A stretch of 50,642 nt of DNA from positions 1 to 50,642 of the forward strand of contig JAGOOC010000005.1 of assembly GCA_017992695.1 (NCBI GenBank), read 5' to 3'. The notes under the pieces are model-generated. The model was not told the origin of the DNA, did not search any database, and worked only from the letters and a program-made list of their open reading frames with translations. This DNA comes from Bacteroides sp. (GTDB taxonomy: Bacteria > Bacteroidota > Bacteroidia > Bacteroidales > Bacteroidaceae). This document shows, piece after piece, positions 43,818-50,642 of this stretch. The stretch's first letter is position 1, and every line of letters starts with the position of its first letter. The position numbers and the translations under genes were made by a program.

Positions 43818-44234
43818 ATGAAAACAGTGATTATTATGGAAAACGAAGAGATAAAAGAGTTCCGCCCGCTGATTTTAGTAGCCGAAGATGATGAGAGCAA
43901 CTTTAAGTTAATCAAAGCCATTATTGGAAAGAAGTGCGACATTCTATGGGCTAAAAATGGGGAAGAGATCATTCAATTGTTCCGCGAAAACAACGGGGTG
44001 GCAGCAGCCATTCTTATGGATATTAAAATGCCGATCATGAACGGATTAGAGGCTACCAGTGTGATCCGCTTGGAGAACACAACGATTCCGATTATCATGC
44101 AAACGGCTTACGCTTTTAGTTCGGATAAGGAGAATGCAATGCGTTGCGGAGCAAACGAAGTGTTAGTAAAACCCATTACACTTAGTATTTTACGAGGCTG
44201 TCTATCGAAGTATTTCCCAAAAATCAGCTGGTAA
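43818..44234 (+). CDS. Stand-alone response regulator receiver
   Basis: A receiver domain of 138 residues with no output domain. The acidic pair EDD, the phospho-acceptor Asp in MDIKMPIMNG, the Thr in QTAYAF and the Lys in VKPI are all present. It starts at the ATG at 43818 or the one at 43836 (MENEEIKEF). No histidine kinase is encoded nearby, so its partner is unknown. Single-domain receivers usually relay phosphate or bind a partner directly. Confidence 0.9.
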   Translation: MKTVIIMENEEIKEFRPLILVAEDDESNFKLIKAIIGKKCDILWAKNGEEIIQLFRENNGVAAAILMDIKMPIMNGLEATSVIRLENTTIPIIMQTAYAFSSDKENAMRCGANEVLVKPITLSILRGCLSKYFPKISW

Positions 44235-44258
44235 TTGTATCGGTTCAGCAAGATGCAT

Positions 44259-44266
44259 TATCTTTG
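44259..44266 (+). promoter_or_regulatory. -7 element for the RND efflux operon
   Basis: TATCTTTG lies 20 bp before the ATG at 44287, the first gene of the metal-efflux cluster. Confidence 0.7.
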
Positions 44267-44286
44267 CACGTAATAGTAAGAGCAAT

Positions 44287-44688
44287 ATGATACGTAAACG
44301 GAGCATTTCCCTACTTCTCTTTCTCGTCAGCATGGTGATGTTGATGATGCCCGTTATACCCCATCATCACCACGCCCAAGGAGCCATCTGCCTAAAAAGT
44401 GACTTGACAGAAGCGCAGCAATGCCCTGTGCATCACGCCGACGAAGATGCCTGTTGTGACAGTGCCTGTATGGCTCATTTCGACTCCTCAACCCCCAGTT
44501 TACAGCTGGATAGCGTACACCCACATTATGTGTTTGTGGCTACACTCTTTACCAATCACCTTATTGAAATCCTCCTCCGACCACTGGAAAGCTGTATCGA
44601 CAGCGATACAGCCTACCTGGAACGACTTCACGGCGCGAATGTCTTTCGCGCCTTTGGCCTTCGTGCGCCCCCGTGTGTCGTAGCGTAA
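44287..44688 (+). CDS. Small His/Cys-rich exported protein at the head of the efflux operon
   Basis: A 133-residue protein resembling DUF6769 proteins, which sit in front of metal RND pumps in Bacteroidetes. A basic N-terminus and hydrophobic stretch (LLLFLVSMVMLMMPVI) form a signal sequence or membrane anchor; then come HHHH near residue 21, CLKS, a CPVHH segment, and DACCDSACMAHFD near residue 60. These are likely metal ligands. A role as periplasmic metal buffer or accessory is inference from context. It is followed 55 bp later by the adaptor gene. Confidence 0.75.
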   Translation: MIRKRSISLLLFLVSMVMLMMPVIPHHHHAQGAICLKSDLTEAQQCPVHHADEDACCDSACMAHFDSSTPSLQLDSVHPHYVFVATLFTNHLIEILLRPLESCIDSDTAYLERLHGANVFRAFGLRAPPCVVA

Positions 44689-44743
44689 CCTACGCTTCAA
44701 CGACTTATTTACATCCGATTATTCATTTTATCATGGCATCCTA

Positions 44744-45913
44744 ATGAAGAAATTTCTCTTTATAGGGGCTCTTGCGCTATTTGCGTTGGGCTCCTGCAAC
44801 AGCAAAAAAGCCGACGATCACGAAGGCCACAATCACGAAACAGAGACCGAGAATCACAGTAAAGAAGCTCTGCTCGAGGACAATGAACATGCCGACGAAA
44901 TCATACTGCCCAAAGCCAAAGCAGCCGCAGCAGGGGTAAAGGTAAACACCATCGCACCGACGACCTTCGAGCAGGTGATTAAAACCAGCGGACAGGTGCT
45001 GGCAGCACAGGGCGATGAATCGGTGGCCGTAGCTACCGTGGCCGGTGTAGTCTCTTTTCGCGGACAAGTAACCGAGGGCATGAGCGTTCAGAAAGGCACA
45101 ACATTGGTTACCCTCTCTTCTAAAAACATAGCCGATGGCGACCCCGTGCAGCGCGCCCGCATTGCCTACGAAAGCTCGAAAAAGGAGTACGAACGCATGA
45201 AGGCGTTGGTGAAAAGCCAAATTGTTTCCGACAAAGAGTTTGCTCAAGCCGAGCAGAACTACGAGAATGCTCGCTTAAGCTACGAGGCACTTGCGCGCAA
45301 CCACTCCACAGGCGGACAAGCCATTACGGCCCCCATCGCCGGTTTCATAAAGAGCATTCTGGTCAATGAGGGCGATTACGTAAGCATCGGCCAGCCACTG
45401 GTAAGCATCACGCAAAACCGTCGGCTGTTTCTGCGTGCCGAAGTTTCCGAACGATACTACTCGGCACTGCACAACATCGGATCGGCCAATTTCCTGACCC
45501 CTTATGATAATAAGGTATATGCCCTGCACGAACTGAACGGGCGGCTGCTCTCCTACGGCAAAGCCACGGGCGAGGGTTCGTTCTACATTCCCATTACGTT
45601 CGAGTTCGACAACCGCGGCGATATCATCCCCGGGGCTTTTGTCGAAGTCTACTTGCTGTCGAAACCAATGGAGGGTATCCTTGTACTGCCTCGCACGGCA
45701 TTGACCGAAGAGCAAGGCAGCTTCTTCGTCTACCTGCAACTGGATGAAGAGGGATACAAAAAGCAGGAAGTGAAACTTGGTGCTGACAACGGACAGAGCG
45801 TGCAAATCCTGTCGGGCGTAAAGCCAGGAGACCGCGTAGTCACCGAAGGAGCCTATCAGGTGCGCCTGGCATCGGTAAGCAAAGCGATACCCGGACACAG
45901 CCATGAACATTAA
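44744..45913 (+). CDS. RND efflux periplasmic adaptor, lipoprotein with His-rich ends
   Basis: A 389-residue membrane-fusion protein of the CusB/CzcB type. The lipobox is LGSC near residue 18. The mature N-terminus is rich in His and Glu (DDHEGHNHETETENHSKEA), and the C-terminus ends in GHSHEH, both fit for binding divalent metal. The middle has the barrel-sandwich and helical hairpin regions (QVLAAQGDESVAVATVAGVV, QAEQNYENARLSYEAL). It links the inner membrane pump to the outer channel. Metal identity is not decided. Confidence 0.93.
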   Translation: MKKFLFIGALALFALGSCNSKKADDHEGHNHETETENHSKEALLEDNEHADEIILPKAKAAAAGVKVNTIAPTTFEQVIKTSGQVLAAQGDESVAVATVAGVVSFRGQVTEGMSVQKGTTLVTLSSKNIADGDPVQRARIAYESSKKEYERMKALVKSQIVSDKEFAQAEQNYENARLSYEALARNHSTGGQAITAPIAGFIKSILVNEGDYVSIGQPLVSITQNRRLFLRAEVSERYYSALHNIGSANFLTPYDNKVYALHELNGRLLSYGKATGEGSFYIPITFEFDNRGDIIPGAFVEVYLLSKPMEGILVLPRTALTEEQGSFFVYLQLDEEGYKKQEVKLGADNGQSVQILSGVKPGDRVVTEGAYQVRLASVSKAIPGHSHEH

Positions 45914-45940
45914 TGCTTCCCGCACAAAACTCAATTCATT

Positions 45941-48900
45941 ATGCTAAATAAGATTATACACTTCTCTCTGAACAACCGCATGCTGGTGCTTGTCGCCTCA
46001 ATGCTGTTGCTTATTGGCGGCACATACACCGCCATGCATACCGAAGTCGACGTATTCCCCGATCTCAATGCTCCCACCGTAGTCATCATGACCGAAGCCG
46101 GTGGCATGGCAGCCGAAGAGGTGGAGCAACTGGTTACTTTCCCCGTAGAGACGGCCGTGAACGGTTCGACCGGTGTTCGTCGCGTTCGCTCCTCTTCTAC
46201 CACCGGGTTTTCGGTGGTATGGGTCGAGTTTGACTGGGGAACAGATGTCTATCTGGCCCGACAGATCGTGAGCGAAAAACTTGCCGTAGCCGCCGAATCA
46301 CTGCCGGCTAACGTAGGAAAACCGACCTTGGGTCCGCAATCGTCTATCTTGGGCGAAGTCATGATCATCGGACTCACGGCAGACTCAACTTCGATGCTCG
46401 ACCTGCGCACACTGGCCGATTGGACCATCCGTCCGCGCCTGCTCTCTACCGGAGGGGTAGCACAAGTTGCCGTGTTGGGGGGTGAACTCAAGGAGTACCA
46501 AATTCAGTTAGACCCCGAACGCATGCGCCATTATGGCGTATCGATGACCGAGGCGCGCGCTGCTACACAGGGCATGAACCTGAACGCAAACGGTGGGGTG
46601 CTTTATGAGTATGGCAACGAATACATCGTGCGTGGCGTACTCTCTACGGCCGATGTCAAGCAGTTGGGGCGTGCCGTGATCAAACGCATCGGCACCACCC
46701 CTGTGATGCTTGATGATATAGCCGATGTCGTAATCGGGGCCAAAACACCTAAGCTGGGCACAGCTTCGGAACGTGGAAAGCCTGCTGTGCTACTCACCGT
46801 AACCAAGCAGCCCGCCACCAGCACCCTTCAACTAACCGACAAGATCGTTGCTTCACTGAGTGACTTGCAGAAGAATCTGCCACCCGACGTAAAGGTCTCT
46901 ACCGATATTTTCCGCCAAAGTCGTTTCATTGAAAGCTCCATCGGAAACGTACAGAAGTCGCTGCTCGAAGGGGGTTTCTTTGTGGTGATTGTGCTTTTCC
47001 TCTTTCTGGCCAATGTGCGCACTACGCTAATCTCGCTCGTTACCCTGCCGATCGCTATATTGACTTCGATCCTGACGCTGCACTGGCTGGGCATGACGAT
47101 CAACACCATGAGCCTCGGAGGTATGGCCATTGCCATCGGGTCATTGGTCGACGACGCCATTGTTGACGTAGAGAATGTCTATAAGCGGCTGCGCGAAAAC
47201 CAAATGCGTCCCGCAGCAGAACGTTTGCGCATCCGCCAGGTGGTGTTCGATGCCTCGAAAGAGGTACGCATGCCGATCTTGAACTCTACGCTCATTATCG
47301 TGGTGAGCTTCGTGCCGCTCTTCTTCCTTACCGGCATGGAGGGGCGCATGCTGGTGCCGCTCGGGGTAGCATTTATCGTAGCACTTTTCGCCTCGACTGT
47401 AGTGGCGTTAACCTTGACACCGGTGCTCTGTTCTTATCTGCTGGGGCGAGAGAAGGGCGATGAGATTCCACGCGAACCCTTCGTAGTGCGCCACTTAAAG
47501 CGCGTGTACGAACGTGCCTTGTGCTGGGTGATTGCTCATAAACGCATCACGCTGGGCAGCACCATCGTGCTCTTCTTGGTAGCCTTGGGGTGCTTCTTTA
47601 CGTTGGGCCGATCGTTCTTGCCGCCCTTTAACGAAGGGTCGTTCACCATCAACATCAGTTCGCTTCCGGGCATCTCGCTCGAAGAGAGCGACCGCTTGGG
47701 GCAGCGTGCCGAGGAGCTTCTGTTGGGCATTCCCGAGATTCAGACCGTGGCACGCAAAACCGGTCGTGCCGAGCTGGACGAGCATGCCTTGGGGGTAAAC
47801 ACCTCCGAGATTGAAGCACCGTTTGAACTGAAAGATCGTTCGCGTGCCGAGCTCACTGCAGAGGTACGCGAAAGGCTTGCTACGCTGAGTGGGGTCAATG
47901 TCGAAATTGGTCAGCCCATTTCGCACCGCATCGACGCCATGCTGTCGGGCACCAAGGCCAACATAGCCATCAAACTCTTTGGAGACGATTTGAACCGCAT
48001 GTTTGCGCTGGGCAACGAGATAAAAGGAGCCATATCCGATGTGGAAGGCGTGGCCGACCTCAACGTAGAGCAACAAGTAGAGCGTCCCCAACTCAAGCTT
48101 GTGCCCCGACGCGAGATGCTTGCCAAATATGGCATTACCTTGCCCGAGTTTGGCGCCTACATCAACACGGCGCTGGCAGGAGAAGTGATTTCACAGGTGT
48201 ACGAAGAGGGGAAGAGTTTCGAACTCATCGTGAAAGTGAAGAACCAAAGCCGGGACGAGGCAGAGAAGATTCATAACCTGATGATAGACACGGCCGATGG
48301 CCTAAAAGTGCCCTTGTCATCCGTAGCCGAGGTGCAATCGAGCATGGGCCCCAATACCATCAGCCGCGAAAACGTGAAACGCAAAATCGTAGTATCGGCC
48401 AATGTTGCCGGGCGCGACTTGCGCAGTGTAGTTGAAGATATGCAGCAGCAAATCGACCGAAAAGTGACGCTGCCCGAGGGTTACCACATGGAGTATGGCG
48501 GACAGTTCGAAAGCGAACAGGCAGCCAGCCGCACGCTGGCACTGGCCTCGTTCTTGAGCATTGTGGTTATCTTCTTGCTGCTCTACCACGAGTTTCGCAG
48601 CCTCAAAGAGTCGGCCATTATCTTGATTAACCTACCGTTGGCACTTATCGGAGGGGTATTTGCCCTGCTCGTTACCACGGGTGAAATCAGCATTCCGGCC
48701 ATCATCGGGTTTATCTCGCTATTTGGTATTGCTACGCGCAACGGCATGCTGCTCATCAGTCACTACACGCACTTGCAGCAGGTAGAGGGGATGGACGTGC
48801 GTGAAAGTGTCATTCGCGGATCGCTCGACAGACTGAACCCCATTTTGATGACCGCCCTCTCATCGGCCTTGGCACTGGTACCGCTGGCACTGAGCGGTTC

Positions 48901-49069
48901 GCTTCCAGGCAACGAAATTCAAAGTCCGATGGCAAAGGTCATCTTGGGCGGATTGTTAACATCGACCTTCTTGAACGGTTTCATCATCCCGATTGTTTAC
49001 CTGCTGATGCGTCGACAAGAGCGCGGTGCCCACTTCTCTATTGATGTTACCGAACCCATTCACATCTAA
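45941..49069 (+). CDS. CusA/CzcA family heavy-metal RND efflux pump
   Basis: A 1042-residue proton-driven inner membrane transporter. The start (IIHFSLNNRMLVLVASMLLL) and VDVFPDLNAPTVVIMTEAGG are standard for the family. The charged TM4 motif reads GSLVDDAIVDVENVYKRL; compared with CzcA it keeps the second Asp and the Glu but lacks the first Asp of the D-x5-D pair, so it looks nearer the Cus-type group. Whether the cargo is a monovalent or divalent metal is therefore open. It lies between the adaptor (27 bp) and the channel gene (3 bp). Confidence 0.95.
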   Translation: MLNKIIHFSLNNRMLVLVASMLLLIGGTYTAMHTEVDVFPDLNAPTVVIMTEAGGMAAEEVEQLVTFPVETAVNGSTGVRRVRSSSTTGFSVVWVEFDWGTDVYLARQIVSEKLAVAAESLPANVGKPTLGPQSSILGEVMIIGLTADSTSMLDLRTLADWTIRPRLLSTGGVAQVAVLGGELKEYQIQLDPERMRHYGVSMTEARAATQGMNLNANGGVLYEYGNEYIVRGVLSTADVKQLGRAVIKRIGTTPVMLDDIADVVIGAKTPKLGTASERGKPAVLLTVTKQPATSTLQLTDKIVASLSDLQKNLPPDVKVSTDIFRQSRFIESSIGNVQKSLLEGGFFVVIVLFLFLANVRTTLISLVTLPIAILTSILTLHWLGMTINTMSLGGMAIAIGSLVDDAIVDVENVYKRLRENQMRPAAERLRIRQVVFDASKEVRMPILNSTLIIVVSFVPLFFLTGMEGRMLVPLGVAFIVALFASTVVALTLTPVLCSYLLGREKGDEIPREPFVVRHLKRVYERALCWVIAHKRITLGSTIVLFLVALGCFFTLGRSFLPPFNEGSFTINISSLPGISLEESDRLGQRAEELLLGIPEIQTVARKTGRAELDEHALGVNTSEIEAPFELKDRSRAELTAEVRERLATLSGVNVEIGQPISHRIDAMLSGTKANIAIKLFGDDLNRMFALGNEIKGAISDVEGVADLNVEQQVERPQLKLVPRREMLAKYGITLPEFGAYINTALAGEVISQVYEEGKSFELIVKVKNQSRDEAEKIHNLMIDTADGLKVPLSSVAEVQSSMGPNTISRENVKRKIVVSANVAGRDLRSVVEDMQQQIDRKVTLPEGYHMEYGGQFESEQAASRTLALASFLSIVVIFLLLYHEFRSLKESAIILINLPLALIGGVFALLVTTGEISIPAIIGFISLFGIATRNGMLLISHYTHLQQVEGMDVRESVIRGSLDRLNPILMTALSSALALVPLALSGSLPGNEIQSPMAKVILGGLLTSTFLNGFIIPIVYLLMRRQERGAHFSIDVTEPIHI

Positions 49070-49072
49070 CCC

Positions 49073-50269
49073 ATGCATATGAAACAGATTAAAAGATTCA
49101 CCACCGTTGCGTTTATGGCGCTGGCCATTGGGGCAACGGCTCAGAACAACCCTGGCATTGAGCAGGTGCTCAAGTCCATCGAAACCAATAACAAGGAGTT
49201 GCAGGCGCATACGCAACTCATCGCCTCGCAAAAGCTGGAGGCGAAGAGTGAAAACAACCTGACCGATCCTACCCTCTCCTACGCTCACCTATGGGGAGCC
49301 AAAGAGAGGAGCCATACTATTGGCGAGCTTGTGGTGTCGCAGGAGTTTGATTTTCCAACTTTGTATGTCGGCCGCGCGCAGCTCAACCGCTTGCGCGCTA
49401 CCGCTTTCGATGGGCAGCACAGCAGCGTGCGCCAAACCATCTTGTTGCAAGCCAAAGAGCTTTGCCTGGACATCATCTGGCTGAAGCAGCAGAAAGAGAT
49501 ACTCGACGAACGCCGCCGCAACGCCGAGGAGTTATCGGTCCTCTACGCACGCCGCTTGGCTACAGGCGATGCCAATCGATTGGAGACGAACAAGATAAAC
49601 CTCGAGCTACTGAATGTAAAAACGGAAGCTGCGATGAACGAAACGGCACTGCGCAACAAGCTCGAGACACTCACGGCACTCAATGGCAATCAACCCGTTG
49701 CAGCTGACCTAACAGCCTATCCAACTGTTGCTTTGCCCGCCAACTACGAGGCACTGCGCCAAGAAGCCGTAGCAACCGACCCCACCCTGCAAACCCTGGC
49801 AAGCGAAAGCTTGGTGGCACAGAAGCAGATTAGCGTGAATCAGCAAAACTGGTTGCCGAAGTTGGAGCTGGGCTATCGACGCAACACGGAGTCGGGCGAG
49901 TCTTTTAACGGCGTGGTGGTAGGTTTTTCTTTTCCGATGTTCCAAAACCGCAACAAGGTGAAAGCCGCCCGGGCACAGTCGCTCAACATTGACCTGCTCA
50001 AAGCAGGTGCTACCACACAGGTAGCCTCTGAGCTGACACAGGCCTACACCGAGGCCAAAAGCCTGCACGCTTCGATGGAGGAGTACCGAGAAACGTTTGA
50101 AGCACAACAGGATCTCTCGCTATTGAAGCAGGCACTGGACGGGGGGCAGATTAACATGATTGAGTATTTCGTGGAGCTTTCGGTGATTTATCAGAGCCGA
50201 CAGAACTACCTGCTGCTCGAGAATCAGTATCAAAAGGCAGTGGCACGGATATACAAAGGAATGTTGTAA
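49073..50269 (+). CDS. TolC family outer membrane channel of the efflux operon
   Basis: A 398-residue protein with a signal peptide (start either at the first Met or at MKQIKRF two codons later; cut after ATAQ-like end). The rest is long heptad-rich helices with the two OEP repeats, as in CusC/CzcC, and it completes the tripartite pump. It is the last gene of the operon. Behind its stop codon a 22-bp tandem array fills the space to the next, convergent gene. Confidence 0.93.
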   Translation: MHMKQIKRFTTVAFMALAIGATAQNNPGIEQVLKSIETNNKELQAHTQLIASQKLEAKSENNLTDPTLSYAHLWGAKERSHTIGELVVSQEFDFPTLYVGRAQLNRLRATAFDGQHSSVRQTILLQAKELCLDIIWLKQQKEILDERRRNAEELSVLYARRLATGDANRLETNKINLELLNVKTEAAMNETALRNKLETLTALNGNQPVAADLTAYPTVALPANYEALRQEAVATDPTLQTLASESLVAQKQISVNQQNWLPKLELGYRRNTESGESFNGVVVGFSFPMFQNRNKVKAARAQSLNIDLLKAGATTQVASELTQAYTEAKSLHASMEEYRETFEAQQDLSLLKQALDGGQINMIEYFVELSVIYQSRQNYLLLENQYQKAVARIYKGML

Positions 50270-50273
50270 GGGC

Positions 50274-50547
50274 TTCGGTCGGTTGACGACAAAGGAAAGC
50301 TTCCGATTGAAAGGTTCTTTCAAGGTGTTTCAACGGTTTGCAACTTCAGTTTCATCAGGGTGAAACAAAAGTTGCACCGTGGAGAAACAAAAGTTTCACC
50401 ATGATGAAACTACTCTTGCAAAGGGTTGGTCGGATTGCTTCGAACGATTCAATCCACACAGAGCAACCGTTCGAACAATCACCTTGAAAGGTTCAGTTCG
50501 TACGGTGCAACGATTCGGTCGATTCGGAGCAATGGTTCCTGTCGAAG
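50274..50547. repeat. 22-bp tandem array C
   Basis: The best units begin at 50340, 50362, 50384 and 50406 with the layout GAAAC (or GCAAC), 4 bp, GTTTC (or GTTGC, CTTGC), 8 bp, as in array A. Both flanks continue with the same 22-bp step: from 50428 to 50537 five more units end in GATT, CGTT or GGTT, and earlier units from 50274 are worn. The array runs between the stop codons of the channel gene (50269) and the minus-strand gene (50550). A nested hairpin can form at 50340-50375 (GCAACTT/AAGTTGC outside, GTTTCA/TGAAAC inside). Confidence 0.75.
50307..50323. terminator. Hairpin after the efflux operon
   Basis: TTGAAAG and CTTTCAA pair perfectly around a 3-nt loop within the array, 38 bp after the channel gene stop. 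No T tract follows, so it is only a possible terminator. Confidence 0.4.
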
Positions 50548-50642
50548 TTAGAAAAGCATTCGTACCTCTTCGGGCATGTAACCACTGCGAATGCGCCACT
50601 CCTGCGGATAGAGATTGTTGGCGCGGTTACCAATGTTTTTAA
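50548..50642 (-). CDS. C-terminal end of an outer-membrane-type protein (cut by window edge)
   Basis: On the minus strand an open frame enters at the window edge and stops at 50548. The last 31 residues include NIGNRANNLYPQEWRIRS and end GYMPEEVRMLF. The pattern of a polar turn (NNLYPQEWR) followed by a final strand ending in Phe is common for outer membrane barrels, and a TonB-dependent receptor is my best guess; too little is visible to be sure. The plus-strand open frame in the same place is a shadow. Confidence 0.6.
   Translation of the reverse strand, partial: KNIGNRANNLYPQEWRIRSGYMPEEVRMLF

Noticed and set aside
50379-50642. Plus-strand open frame of 87 codons in the last array
   Set aside because: Composition follows the 22-bp repeats and the antisense C-terminus of a real gene; no start signal.

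Overview
The window is a chromosomal segment of a Bacteroidales bacterium, most likely Bacteroides or a close relative. The evidence is the Bacteroidetes -7 promoter element TAnnTTTG in front of most transcription units, the near absence of strong Shine-Dalgarno sequences, Bacteroidetes-type lipoprotein signals, and families typical of the phylum (DUF4290, DUF5723, REC/ATP-grasp fusion proteins, divergent two-gene GDH locus). No phage, plasmid, insertion sequence, CRISPR or rRNA/tRNA gene was seen. The content is mostly core housekeeping.

Layout. 1-7043: the 3' end of one glutamate dehydrogenase gene, a receiver-like/ATP-grasp fusion protein on the minus strand, a prolyl oligopeptidase lipoprotein, and a second, complete glutamate dehydrogenase. 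7044-13790: M24 peptidase, tRNA nucleotidyltransferase, two convergent NAD-dependent dehydrogenase-like genes (2-hydroxyacid dehydrogenase-like and aspartate dehydrogenase) that carry nearly the same promoter region, a lipoprotein, an unlisted 45-residue basic protein, and ruvA. 13790-20760: diaminopimelate dehydrogenase, hemolysin-III-like membrane protein, a cobalamin riboswitch in front of the anaerobic ribonucleotide reductase genes nrdD-nrdG, an MFS exporter and a YkgJ-type cysteine-cluster protein. 20761-23351: a lipoprotein/outer-membrane barrel pair. 23578-30207: a seven-gene minus-strand cluster tsaB-DUF4290-murA-rimM-M23 peptidase-dxr-rseP (envelope and translation functions). 30402-32470: yicC-gmk-nadD. 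32727-36600: metallophosphoesterase, menA, rfbB and rfbA. 36705-41692: a small phosphoesterase divergent from ppk, then a Pit phosphate transporter with a PhoU-like tail. 41764-44234: a tiny Cys/Lys-rich exported protein, an ABC-F ATPase and a lone receiver protein. 44287-50269: a heavy-metal RND efflux operon (Cys/His-rich leader gene, adaptor, CusA/CzcA pump, TolC-type channel). 50548-50642: the 3' end of an outer-membrane-type protein on the minus strand.

The most unusual signal is not a gene. At least three intergenic regions (7044-7153, 32484-32725, about 50274-50547) are filled by tandem units of exactly 22 bp. In the well-kept units the layout is a 5-bp arm, 4-bp spacer, complementary 5-bp arm and 8-bp spacer, so each 11-bp half is roughly the reverse complement of the next. 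The spacing is the same at the three loci but the arm sequence differs in at least one of them (GAAAC/GTTTC versus CCCAC/GTGGG). Two of the arrays fill the space between convergent stop codons almost to the base, and the third begins at the base after a stop codon. A fourth place (36671-36714) has two tandem 22-bp units without the arm layout. A second noteworthy signal is the 39-of-42 identical region upstream of the two dehydrogenase genes at 9907-9960 and 11829-11883.
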